From contig SKXF01000088.1 in assembly GCA_007128555.1 (NCBI GenBank), positions 1-14,332 on the forward strand: a DNA stretch of 14,332 bases, written 5' to 3'. The stretch's first letter is position 1. Each line of letters opens with the position of its first letter. Of this stretch, positions 7,124-14,321 are shown in pieces. This DNA comes from Clostridia bacterium. Its GTDB lineage: Bacteria > Bacillota_E > SLMV01 > PUMD01. Made by a program: the position numbers and the translations under genes. Under the pieces are notes generated by a model. That model saw only the letters and a program-made list of their open reading frames with translations. It did not search any database and had not been told where the DNA came from.

Positions 7124-8218
7124 TTACTGTACGACGACCCAGTCCCGGGTCGCGGTGTATATGCTTCGGGCCCCGTCATCGGTCACATAAACAATATCCT
7201 CGACCCGGATCCCGAACTCACCCGGTATGTAAACCCCAGGCTCCACGCTGAACACCATCCCAGTTTCGACGAGATCCGTGTTCCCCTCCACCATCCAGGG
7301 CGGCTCGTGCCCATCAATGCCCAGCCCGTGGCCCACGCGATGGATGAAATAGTCACCGAATCCTGCGTCCGAGATCACCTGCCTGGCGGCCCGGTCCACA
7401 TCCTGGCAGGTGACTCCGGGCCTGGCCGCTTCAAAGGCCGCATTGAACCCAGCAAGCACTGCGCGGTAGGCTTGGATGTACTTCTCCGAGGGCTCCCCGA
7501 CATGGAAGGCCCGGGTCATATCTGCGGCGTAGTTGTCGTAGCCGCCTCCCTGGCCGAGCTCAACCCAGATCGCGTCGCCCTCCTCGATCGTGTACTGGCC
7601 ACTGGCATGGTGAGGAGAGGCCGAATTTGGCCCTGCCGAGACCCCGCCCGCGCGAGTTGGGTTCAGGCCGTGCTGGCGCGCGATGTCAAAGACATCTCCC
7701 CCAACCTCCACCTCCGTGCGACCCGCGAACCTCAGGCTGCAAACATCGGTAAACACCAGGTCCATCAACTCGCCCACCCTCTGCAGGGCAGAGATCTCCG
7801 CATCATCCTTTCGGATGCGCAGGGGAACCAGCACATCACTGGCGTCAACATAACTGGCCTCGGGAAGCACCTCCTGGATCTTGATCAGAAAACCACTCCA
7901 CATCTTCTCCCCCACGGCCACCGTAGCATCGGCCGACACCGCGTCAGCAACGTGGGCGATGGGATCATCCGTCTCATCCCAGGTCAGAACATCGTAGAAA
8001 ATCTCGTGGCCCTCAACCTCCAGTTTCACAGCCTCAAAGGCGGGGATAATCATCTTCGGCCGCCCTTCCCTGGGAACCATCAGCAGGGTCAGCCTCTCAC
8101 TGGGGTGGCGATTGATCCCTGTCAGGTACACCATGTCGGAGGACAGTGAAACAAACAGCCAGTCTATTCCCTTCTCCTTCATCATCTCCTGTGCCCGCTC
8201 ACATCGTCTCTGGTACAT
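7124..8218 (-). CDS. M24-family Xaa-Pro dipeptidase/creatinase-like hydrolase
   Basis: This 364-residue cytoplasmic protein has an N-terminal creatinase-type domain (about residues 1-140) and a C-terminal pita-bread M24 domain. The metal-ligand series is readable: Glu220 in WVELGQGG (usually Asp in aminopeptidases), Asp233 in AADMTRAF, His297 in RVGHGLGIDGHEPP, Glu326 in FSVEPGVYIPG and Glu340 in GIRVEDIVYV. A second His in GHEPP fits proline-peptidase chemistry. It probably releases amino acids from Xaa-Pro peptides or hydrolyses a related C-N bond. Start choice: AAGGAG at 8225-8230 abuts an in-frame ATG but sits 6 bases before the ATG at 8218, which I use; the frame is open to 8248. The MFS gene lies upstream on the same strand with a 277-base gap, so separate transcription is likely. 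The Asp-to-Glu change leaves metal content uncertain. Confidence 0.92.
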   Translation of the reverse strand: MYQRRCERAQEMMKEKGIDWLFVSLSSDMVYLTGINRHPSERLTLLMVPREGRPKMIIPAFEAVKLEVEGHEIFYDVLTWDETDDPIAHVADAVSADATVAVGEKMWSGFLIKIQEVLPEASYVDASDVLVPLRIRKDDAEISALQRVGELMDLVFTDVCSLRFAGRTEVEVGGDVFDIARQHGLNPTRAGGVSAGPNSASPHHASGQYTIEEGDAIWVELGQGGGYDNYAADMTRAFHVGEPSEKYIQAYRAVLAGFNAAFEAARPGVTCQDVDRAARQVISDAGFGDYFIHRVGHGLGIDGHEPPWMVEGNTDLVETGMVFSVEPGVYIPGEFGIRVEDIVYVTDDGARSIYTATRDWVVVQ

Positions 8219-8224
8219 AAGCAT

Positions 8225-8230
8225 CTCCTT
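8225..8230 (-). promoter_or_regulatory. RBS deciding the M24 hydrolase start
   Basis: AAGGAG on the minus strand is followed by ATGCTTATG. Only the second ATG (8218) has workable spacing (6 bases), so the longer reading from 8248 is unlikely. Confidence 0.65.
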
Positions 8231-8495
8231 CCGGATCAAGCCGTGCATGGGCCGTTCATCAAGTCCTTGGCCTGAGGAATAGCTTCTCCGTGCACCGCGC
8301 CTGTTCCTTCAATACGATACAGAGATTCCCTCCGGTGGGCTCATCGAGCGGTTGAAGAGCAACGCTGGAACAGCCGCGGGAGATCGAAACGACATGGCGC
8401 TACACGGATGACAGGGCGCCCCGTCGCAGACTTTTGTGGGGCGTACGAATCCCGTCCGCGCTTATGCTCTGCACATCGAGGAAAGATCTCTCACC

Positions 8496-9761
8496 TCAGA
8501 ACTCGCCGACGGCCTCCCGGACGTATCCGCGGGCGAAGAACAGGACGGAGGCACCCACGATCAACACGACGCCTGCAACGATGAAAACCGCGCGCAATCC
8601 CAACAGCGTGGAGATCACGCCGAAGAACAGCGGTCCCACAACCAACGGCGCCTGGTTAACCATCTGCCGGAATCCCATGGCCGTACCCTGGAGGTCATCT
8701 GGGGCACTCGCCGACATCAGGATCATGCTGATCGGCTGGGTGAAAGCAGGAGCGAGACCCGACAGCATCGCCGCAAACATCTGTGCACCGAAGGTGAATG
8801 AGAAGGAGACGGCAGCCATACCCACGCCTCCAAGTACAAGAGAACCGACCATGAGCGGAACGGCCCCGAAGCGACGAATCATTGGAGCCAGGAAGGGACG
8901 GAAAAGCAGCGCGAAGGCTTCCTGCGTGGCGACCAGGATCCCGATTCGCGTGGAGGAGAAATTGAGGCGTTCAAGATAAACCAGGTAGAAGCTTGCCCGC
9001 AGCGTAATGACAAACAACACGCACACGCTGACTCCGATGGATAGCTGCACCACCGGGTTTCTTAGAAACGAAGCGCTGACCCTGGTAACCTGGGGCACCT
9101 CCCTGCGCACGACGTCCAGGAGATCTGCTGCCCGGATCTTTACAGAGCCCGCAGGGGCAACCTCCACCAACCGGGTGCTGATGAGCATCACCAGGGCAGA
9201 CACGAGGCCCGCGCCCAGAAATGCAATGGCGTATCCCCAAAGATCCTCCAGCACACCGGCGATCGGAGGTCCTGCAAGAAGCCCCACTCCGAAGGAAATC
9301 GACCAGAAGGCAAAGTTCTGAGTGCGTTGACTGGAATCACCCAGGTTGGATACATACGCCTGGGTGGCCAGGATCACGAGGATGTTGGCCAGGCCAGCAA
9401 CGAGCTGGGTGACCAGCACAACGGGCGTCGACGGCAGGAAAGCCAGCGCAACCGACGCCGCCACCATACTGCCGGAACCGAAGAGGATGACGGATCGGTA
9501 TCCAATGCGGTCCATGAACACTCCGCTGGGAAGCGCAATCAGAAGGGGAAGCAATGCAAAAGCGGCGACAACGGAACCGAGAGCCAGTTCCGAGGCCCCG
9601 ATGCTCTCGAGATACAACGGAGCATTCTGCCGCATGATCATCATGGATATGAACTGCAGGGTCGTTATGCATGACACCATCAGGAGCCGTTTTTTCAACG
9701 TGACCGGATCCATCCGTTGCCTGTCCACGGTGTTTTGCTGTGTTGCGAGATCACCACGCAT
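8496..9761 (-). CDS. Major facilitator superfamily transporter
   Basis: This 421-residue, 12-helix transporter belongs to the MFS. The loop between helices 2 and 3 has the motif A signature GVFMDRIGYRSVILFG (G-x-x-x-D-R-x-G-x-R), and the symmetric loop in the second half reads RPFLAPMIRRFGAVPL. Helices are rich in Gly, Ala, Val and Leu. The central cytoplasmic linker (about KIRAADLLDVVRREVPQVTR) separates the halves. The pattern resembles drug or small-solute exporters, but substrate and direction cannot be told. The start is uncertain. ATG at 9761 has AGGGGG 10 bases upstream (9772-9777) and is used here. ATG at 9713 would give the usual short N-terminus before helix 1. The frame is open to a GTG at 9812, which overlaps a weak promoter-like TTGTGG-16-TATGGA (9804-9831). 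Confidence 0.9.
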   Translation of the reverse strand: MRGDLATQQNTVDRQRMDPVTLKKRLLMVSCITTLQFISMMIMRQNAPLYLESIGASELALGSVVAAFALLPLLIALPSGVFMDRIGYRSVILFGSGSMVAASVALAFLPSTPVVLVTQLVAGLANILVILATQAYVSNLGDSSQRTQNFAFWSISFGVGLLAGPPIAGVLEDLWGYAIAFLGAGLVSALVMLISTRLVEVAPAGSVKIRAADLLDVVRREVPQVTRVSASFLRNPVVQLSIGVSVCVLFVITLRASFYLVYLERLNFSSTRIGILVATQEAFALLFRPFLAPMIRRFGAVPLMVGSLVLGGVGMAAVSFSFTFGAQMFAAMLSGLAPAFTQPISMILMSASAPDDLQGTAMGFRQMVNQAPLVVGPLFFGVISTLLGLRAVFIVAGVVLIVGASVLFFARGYVREAVGEF

Positions 9762-9980
9762 GCCGCGTCTGCCCCCTAGAAACCGATGCTTTGCCACCCT
9801 ATTTCCATACACAAACCCTTTGACGCCACAACTAGAACGCCACTTTACACCTTAAAGCCTCTCTTGGGTCCTGTAAAGGGAAGCGTCCACCTGTGTGGGG
9901 CGCTGGCTACATGATGTCCGTCCTATCAACGCGGGCTCTGCGCGGCCTCTGTCGTTCGCAGGTACGTGATCGCTTTTCAG

Positions 9981-9990
9981 ATCTCTACCG
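9981..9990 (+). repeat. Third copy of ATCTCTACCG
   Basis: This ten-base word is identical to both arms of the inverted repeat at 7034-7070. It sits 10 bases beyond the stop of the LysM gene, again just behind a gene end. A nine-base version (ATCTCTACC) also occurs near 3812. Chance is possible. Confidence 0.25.
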
Positions 9991-9999
9991 CACCCGCCC

Positions 10000-10410
10000 T
10001 CACGAGGGTACGCACAGGATATCGCCCGGGAACAGAACGTCCGGGTTCTCAATGTGGGGATTGGCGCGGATGAGGTCCGACAGGCTGACTTCGAACGTGC
10101 GAGCAATGCTCCACATCGTCTCCGTAGGCGCGACCTCATAACGAATGTCGAAACCGGCGGGACAGGCCTCCGGCCTGCGCACAGGGAGATCGGGTGGCGG
10201 GGGCACGGGCTCAGGCACGCAGAGGATATCTCCCGGGAAGATGCGGGCCGGGTTGGCAATATGGGGATTGGCTGCAGCAAGGCCCTCTACGCTGATCTCA
10301 AAGAGGCGGGCAATCCCCCACATGGTTTCCCCGCTCCCAACCCTGTACTGTACCCCAAAGCGCGGGGGGCAAAGATCTGGAACTCTGGGACGCTGAACCG
10401 ATGGTGGCAC
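10000..10410 (-). CDS. Double LysM-domain protein, possible spore-envelope protein
   Basis: LysM domains bind peptidoglycan or chitin-like glycans. This protein of about 136 residues is almost entirely two LysM repeats of about 50 residues, each framed by cysteines. The first has YRVGSGETMWGIARLFEIS, then AAANPHIANP, then FPGDILCVP. The second has YEVAPTETMWSIARTFEVS, then RANPHIENP, then FPGDILCVP. Cys-Pro before each repeat and Cys-Val-Pro at the end of each suggest one disulfide per domain. A proline-rich linker (EPVPPPPDLPVRR) joins them. There is no secretion signal. In spore formers such proteins often go to the coat or cortex from the mother cell, which is only an inference here. Start: AGGAGAGGAG (10422-10431) favours the GTG at 10410 (11 bases away); an ATG at 10434 without RBS would add 8 residues. 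It is divergent from the cupin gene. Confidence 0.88.
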   Translation of the reverse strand: MPPSVQRPRVPDLCPPRFGVQYRVGSGETMWGIARLFEISVEGLAAANPHIANPARIFPGDILCVPEPVPPPPDLPVRRPEACPAGFDIRYEVAPTETMWSIARTFEVSLSDLIRANPHIENPDVLFPGDILCVPS

Positions 10411-10618
10411 GTCACATACAACTCCTCTCCTCATCAACCGGTTGTCTCACTTCAGTGTATTCTGGACACCATCACAGGTGCAGACCCGAAACAGCGTCGC
10501 ACACCACCGACAGATATGATCGACACACCCGTTTTGCGTGATCAGACGATGAGATTGGGATAAACTCAAAGAAGAGGAGATTCACTACCACCTTTGGCAA
10601 ACCATTTCATCCTGGAAT

Positions 10619-10624
10619 GGAGGT
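10619..10624 (+). promoter_or_regulatory. Consensus RBS of the cupin gene
   Basis: GGAGGT lies 8 bases before the ATG at 10633. It is the best Shine-Dalgarno match in the window and fixes both the start and the plus-strand orientation. Confidence 0.8.
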
Positions 10625-10632
10625 AACTGTTC

Positions 10633-10974
10633 ATGAACAACACGGAAGACAGCAGCCAGGAACTCCACGCGAAGCCGGCAGACATGGCAGAACTGGTCCA
10701 GTACCAGGCAGGTTCTGTTGTCAGCCGAACGCTCATCAAGAAGGACACCGGCACCGTCACTCTCTTTGCCTTCGCCGAGGGCCAGGGATTGAGCGAACAC
10801 ACCGCCCCCTACGACGCCCTGGTATATGTACTGGATGGCACCGCATCCATAGACATCGACGGCTCATCGCACAAGGTGAGCGCCGGCGAGACCATCATCA
10901 TGCCAGCCGATGCACCCCATGCATTGCAGGCACCCAGACCATTCAAGATGCTCCTGGTCATGATACGATCGTAA
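10633..10974 (+). CDS. Small cupin-domain protein
   Basis: This 113-residue single-domain cupin (RmlC-like beta-barrel) is the only clearly intact plus-strand gene. Motif 1 region: GQGLSEHTAPYDALVYVLDG, keeping His56 but with Ala58 where classical cupins have the second His. Motif 2: AGETIIMPADAPHAL with His96. The pattern SEHTAPyDALVyVLDG...PHALqA...FKMLLvMIR is characteristic of a family of small cupins I associate with anaerobes and Firmicutes, whose role is unclear (metal or small-ligand binding, or dioxygenase-like), so the missing His is normal for that group. It starts at ATG behind a consensus RBS. A weak promoter-like TTGCGT (10534)-19-GATAAA (10559) lies upstream in the gap shared with the divergent LysM gene. 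No clear terminator follows. Confidence 0.9.
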   Translation: MNNTEDSSQELHAKPADMAELVQYQAGSVVSRTLIKKDTGTVTLFAFAEGQGLSEHTAPYDALVYVLDGTASIDIDGSSHKVSAGETIIMPADAPHALQAPRPFKMLLVMIRS

Positions 10975-10998
10975 GGTGACCCCTGGACATTGGTCTGA

Positions 10999-11166
10999 AA
11001 TCCTGACCGCCTGACCACTTACCTCGGCGGCAGTCCCCGTGCCAAACCGCTGCCGCCCTGGTGGGAGGGTGATAACAGCCACGAGCGTATCGCAATATTG
11101 GGACCAGGCGCATCCTTTGTGTGCCACTGGGAAAGCATGGACAACTACGTCGAGGACGTGTTCTGA
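10999..11166 (+). other. Possible gene remnant behind the cupin gene
   Basis: A 55-codon plus-strand frame runs from just after an in-frame TGA (10996-10998) to a TGA at 11164-11166. It has no start codon or ribosome binding site at its head, and its translation looks protein-like at the end (WWEGDNSHERIAILGPGASF, then VCHWESMDNYVEDVF). I do not recognise it. It may be the tail of a lost gene or simply an open stretch. The rest of 10975-11269 shows only a small GCTCC/GGAGC hairpin at 11176-11188. Confidence 0.2.
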
Positions 11167-11269
11167 TCACTCTTCGCTCCGGCGGAGCACAGCCGCATGA
11201 GGACACGGCTGACGATCCCAGGCAACTCGTCCCACTGAATACGACCTGACGTACAGACCGTGCAACCCC

Positions 11270-11839
11270 TCACCGACCCAGATCATCGAGATGCGGAGCA
11301 TATCTCACCATCATCTGCCAGACGTCCTGCTCCTGCAGGCTCTCCTCGATCTTGCGTGTCATCTCGATGTACCGTGCACGGGCGGCCCCACCCGAGGTTC
11401 CCTCGGCTCGGATCTCTGCCGACGTGTCGCGAATCACCATGCCGGTGTGCCTTGTCGTGAGAACAAGGTCCTCCATAAGCTGCGGATCTCCCCGCTCCAT
11501 CAGTTCCCGCGATCCCCGGAACATGGCCTCGAAGAGGCCCGAGATGAAGTGAACCTCTGAATCGGGCATATCGAGACGAAGCACCTGCATCAACTGGTGA
11601 GCGGCAAAGATATCGACATCGGCCATGAGGAGGTCCATGTTGACATCCCGTTCGCTCTCCGTTTCGAGCGCCCTCTCGAAATGCCGGGCAGCTGTCTCCA
11701 GCCGTGACCCAGCAAAATACAGGGCGAAGCCCTCTGCCCGTGCAGATTCCTCGGCGCGGGAACGCATCTCTGAGATCAGATACAGGTTCGCCACCATGCT
11801 GACAGCAAGAAGCACAACAAGCACAAACGTTGCATTCAC
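11270..11839 (-). CDS. Single-pass membrane protein of unknown function
   Basis: The 189-residue reading starts at GTG. Residues 3-22 (ATFVLVVLLAVSMVANLYLI) form one membrane helix, followed by a helical, Glu- and Arg-rich domain (MRSRAEESARAEGFALYFAG, later RHFERALETESERDVNMDLL) with coiled-coil or TPR-like character and a C-terminus of KIEESLQEQDVWQMM. I know no family. The GTG lacks a good RBS. A better signal, AAGGAG (11898-11903) with ATG at 11894, starts a different frame (MDHSPETEGTG). Skipping one base in the six-G run at 11860-11865 joins that frame to this one as ...GTG-AERPASKVNATFV, giving a cytoplasmic head before the helix. The gene may thus be frameshifted at its 5' end, or the run miscounted. 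The body is intact. Confidence 0.72.
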   Translation of the reverse strand: MNATFVLVVLLAVSMVANLYLISEMRSRAEESARAEGFALYFAGSRLETAARHFERALETESERDVNMDLLMADVDIFAAHQLMQVLRLDMPDSEVHFISGLFEAMFRGSRELMERGDPQLMEDLVLTTRHTGMVIRDTSAEIRAEGTSGGAARARYIEMTRKIEESLQEQDVWQMMVRYAPHLDDLGR

Positions 11840-11859
11840 TTTCGAGGCCGGCCGTTCCG

Positions 11860-11903
11860 CCCCCCGTTCCTTCCGTCTCCGGGCTATGGTCCATCAACTC
11901 CTT
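11860..11903 (-). other. Likely 5' frameshift at a six-base homopolymer
   Basis: A ribosome binding site (AAGGAG, 11898-11903), a TTG/ATG pair (11894-11897) and a 10-codon head are out of frame with the membrane protein by exactly one base. The six-G run (minus strand, 11860-11865) between them is a classic indel site. Removing one G gives a single continuous 207-codon frame (206 codons plus the stop). Confidence 0.5.
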
Positions 11904-12083
11904 CCAAACCCTATCAACACCGTGACTTACCTCTCGCTGGGGATGATCAAGTCGTCATCGGCGCTGAACACCCGCACAATACGCCATATTCCAACGCAAT
12001 CGAAGTTTAATCGCCCGTGCCATGAAGGGATTTCTCCATGGGAACGGCAGATACCTCCTGCAGGGGCCATCCTCCCGGATCGG

Positions 12084-12974
12084 TCAACGGATCTGCTGTA
12101 CCACCCTGTGGGCCTGCATGATATCCATGACTGCCATGCCCCTTGGAATGAGGATCGTCGGTCCCCTCCAGGTGTGGGCCTGGGGTTCGGCAAGAAGCCC
12201 GGCCAACGTACCGTGGACCCACTCGGGTCGGTAACGCCCTGCCTCCCGCGCCCGGCAGAGGTCGCCGGACTCCAGGCAACCCTCCAGATCATCCACAAAC
12301 AGTCCCCCCGCCCGCTCCAGCAGGTCGAAGTCCACTTCCTGCCCTCCGCCGGTGGAGACCACCACGGTGGATTCCTCCACCCATTCATCCCGGACCAGGA
12401 CCTCGTCGGCATTCGTCATGGTGATGACCAGGTCCGCAGATCTCACCGCCTCCTCCGGGTCATTGCCCGCTCGCACGTCCAACCCACGCCGGCGAAACCG
12501 GCAGGCAAGAGCCTCCCGGCTGGCAGCCCGGCGCGACAGAATCGTTACCCGGCCCAACGAGTACCTGTGCGCCAGCGCCTCGAGGGAACTGTGCGCCAGG
12601 CGCCCCGCGCCAAACAGGCACACTGAATCAAATCCCTCGCGCCCCAGGGACTCAAGGGCAACCGCCGTCACCGCGCCCACCCTGTGGGCGTAGGCGGTTC
12701 TCTCCTCCACCACACCGAGAAAATCCATGTCGGGCCAACTGTTTAAAATCACGTTCCTGCTCGCACGCAAGCCGGCCACGCCTATGCCCGTCAGGGCAGC
12801 CCCCTTGAGACGGTATCCTCTGCCAGTATCGGCAAACAGTAATCTCTTCACCCTGGGATCCGTCAGAAGCACACCTCCTGCAGCCTGCTCCCGGAATGTC
12901 TCCCGGGCCGAATCCAGGCTGAGGTCCCAGGTGAGCACCGAAGCTACCTGTTCATCTGTGATCAGAAAGGGCAC
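12084..12974 (-). CDS. Ornithine cyclodeaminase/mu-crystallin family enzyme
   Basis: This 296-residue NAD(P)-dependent enzyme belongs to the OCD/mu-crystallin family, which covers ornithine cyclodeaminase, alanine dehydrogenase (archaeal type), ketimine reductase and lysine cyclodeaminase. The N-terminus FLITDEQVASVLTWDLSL matches the family opening. Substrate-side residues expected at Arg41, Lys57 (RLKGA) and Arg92 (ERTAYAHR) are present. The Rossmann motif is CLFGAGRLAHSSLEAL (G-x-G-x-x-A, from about residue 119), followed by VTILSRR. The catalytic-type Asp lies in FVDDLEGCLESGDL near residue 228. The C-terminus is slightly short for the family. Start: AGGAG (12983-12987) sits 8 bases before a GTG at 12974, and the protein then begins exactly where the family does; the frame is open to 13064 without similarity. 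No neighbour fixes the substrate. Confidence 0.92.
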   Translation of the reverse strand: MPFLITDEQVASVLTWDLSLDSARETFREQAAGGVLLTDPRVKRLLFADTGRGYRLKGAALTGIGVAGLRASRNVILNSWPDMDFLGVVEERTAYAHRVGAVTAVALESLGREGFDSVCLFGAGRLAHSSLEALAHRYSLGRVTILSRRAASREALACRFRRRGLDVRAGNDPEEAVRSADLVITMTNADEVLVRDEWVEESTVVVSTGGGQEVDFDLLERAGGLFVDDLEGCLESGDLCRAREAGRYRPEWVHGTLAGLLAEPQAHTWRGPTILIPRGMAVMDIMQAHRVVQQIR

Positions 12975-13400
12975 CTCGCTCTCTCCTCTCTCAACGAGTG
13001 TCAGCGGGCGCCTCACCACCCAGAGCGACCTGCTCACACGCAGGGCTGTTGCGGAAAAACACACTGGAAGGCAGGAGCCCTGGTTATCTGGCTATCATGA
13101 CCATGGCCTTCCTCGTTTTTCGCGAGTAGCTGCTTCCAATCCTGCTGGCAGAGCACGCCCCAGGATACTCAACGCGGAAGCACCGGTCATCGATAGCACA
13201 TCTTCGTGATTCCTGGCAGAGAGGGGGTCCCGGTGAGCATGCACGAAACGGAAGGGACATAGGCCTGAAACCAAACTCGTCATACCCCGCGAACGATCCC
13301 CGTCCAGAACAGCCGATGGGATCATGCGATAGCGCTCAGAAGAATGCACAATAAAGGTAGCCGGGCATCCTGTTGCATCGCTGTGTCCCCGCACATCCTG
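12975..13400. other. 426-base gap with no convincing gene
   Basis: A 99-codon minus-strand frame (13095-13394) begins with a GTG 6 bases after the stop of the upstream gene, so coupling is conceivable. It has no RBS of note, an Arg-rich composition and no family resemblance; I leave it uncalled. The rest is the leader of the cyclodeaminase gene, where I see no clear promoter or riboswitch. Confidence 0.45.
12983..12987 (-). promoter_or_regulatory. RBS deciding the cyclodeaminase GTG start
   Basis: AGGAG within GAGAGGAGAG lies 8 bases before the GTG at 12974, supporting this start over the ATG at 13064. Confidence 0.65.
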
Positions 13401-14246
13401 CTAGTGAGACCCCAATCCCTCGACATCATATCCAATCATGAAGAGTCCTGACTGTAGCGAAATGAGTCGTAGCCCGGCGTCGATTTGATCAAACCTGGAA
13501 CCCTTTTCCTTCAAGACGTCCCCCAGCAACCAGCTGGCCTTCATGTTGCTGTCCAGATGCCTCCGCGGGGCATGCGCCCTTGAGAATCGGTAGATGCCCT
13601 GACTCGGGTCGCGATTTGGGGACCGAGCAGCTGGGATATGGAGTTTGAGCGACCTGGGAACCTCGTCCAGGCCTTTCTCCTCGCAGAACCTGCGGACCAA
13701 CAGGCAGAGGGCCGCCCCCACCCGGCTATCGTACATGATGAGATCATCGATCAGCAGGGAGTAGATCTTGGAGAACCCGGAGTTCATCTTGAGGCCCAGA
13801 CCAGGGGATGTGCGATACGTCCCAATGTTCAACATCTCCTTTGCCCCCATCAGGTAAAAGACAATCCCATCTCCCATTCTCTCGAGGGTGTTGCGATTAC
13901 GAGAGGTCACGCCTCCCCATTCCAATACGGCTTCACAGCACCTGAAACACATCCCCGCATCGTTGCACTCGATACTCGCCAACAGGCCTTCCCTCAACTG
14001 GGACAATGCCGTCACCGTCTCATGAAGGGAAGTCCCAGCTACCCAGGCGTTTGTCCTGGGATCGCGGTACCGGAACTTCCACCTGTATGTCTCAGAAGCC
14101 CCAAACAGACAGTCGCACTCCCACCGGGATCCTGAGCGCCGGTCAATGTAGCTGTGCACAAATGAGCCAGCAACATCGAGCCTGGACCGGATCCACGCCA
14201 CGAAGGTTGCCACGCAATCCTGGGCGAGGAACTCGTCTCGGTTCAT
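13401..14246 (-). CDS. Cysteine-rich protein with OGG-like glycosylase signature
   Basis: This 281-residue protein is soluble and has no signal peptide. The N-terminal half carries several cysteines (Cys44 and Cys46 in WECDC; Cys94, Cys100, Cys103 and Cys104 in ECNDAGMCFRCC), suggesting a metal site or redox cluster. Residues 155-180 read NSGFSKIYSLLIDDLIMYDSRVGAAL. This resembles the helix-hairpin-helix glycosylase pattern in which a catalytic Lys (GxK) is followed by an aliphatic helix and then a catalytic Asp in (I/V)xDxxV; here Lys160 and Asp173. Prokaryotic 'OGG-fold' proteins use a similar K...ILDSRV arrangement. A C-terminal SNMKASWLLGDVL block looks conserved. The glycosylase link is inference only; an accessory protein of a mobile or defence locus is an alternative, though no partner gene is visible. 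Start: ATG with AGAGGG 5 bases upstream (14252-14257). Confidence 0.82.
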   Translation of the reverse strand: MNRDEFLAQDCVATFVAWIRSRLDVAGSFVHSYIDRRSGSRWECDCLFGASETYRWKFRYRDPRTNAWVAGTSLHETVTALSQLREGLLASIECNDAGMCFRCCEAVLEWGGVTSRNRNTLERMGDGIVFYLMGAKEMLNIGTYRTSPGLGLKMNSGFSKIYSLLIDDLIMYDSRVGAALCLLVRRFCEEKGLDEVPRSLKLHIPAARSPNRDPSQGIYRFSRAHAPRRHLDSNMKASWLLGDVLKEKGSRFDQIDAGLRLISLQSGLFMIGYDVEGLGSH

Positions 14247-14321
14247 CGTTTCCCTCTCTTCCCGCTCAATGCGGCGAACTTCAGCAAGTGTCTAAATCTG
14301 CTGGTGATGCGTCTCGGTTCA
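14234..14321. repeat. 12-bp direct repeat spanning the start of the OGG-like gene
   Basis: CGTCTCGGTTCA occurs at 14234-14245, covering the first codons of the minus-strand gene, and again at 14310-14321 in its leader, 76 bases apart. It could be a paired operator, a remnant of a small duplication or chance. No promoter is clear between the copies. Confidence 0.35.

Noticed and set aside
7307..8149. 280-codon plus-strand open frame
   Set aside because: Antisense to the M24 gene, with no domain or start signal.
8417..8443. CGCCCC/GGGGCG inverted repeat behind the MFS gene
   Set aside because: Only 6 bp with a 15-base loop and no U-run; too weak to call a terminator.
8433..8459. tRNA T-arm-like sequence (GTGGGGCGTACGAATCCCGTC)
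   Set aside because: Resembles a tRNA 3' half, but no matching acceptor 5' strand, D-arm or anticodon arm is found upstream, so it is probably chance.
12022..12058. Perfect GGAGGT behind the cyclodeaminase gene with a short downstream ORF
   Set aside because: The nearest ATG is 13 bases away and gives only a 10-residue peptide; no support for a real gene.
11625..12626. 333-codon plus-strand open frame
   Set aside because: It runs antisense across the membrane-protein gene, the gap and the cyclodeaminase gene, with Ser/Arg/Pro-rich low-quality translation.
13095..13394. 99-codon minus-strand frame just after the OGG-like gene
   Set aside because: The close spacing is suggestive, but there is no RBS, family resemblance or natural-looking composition.
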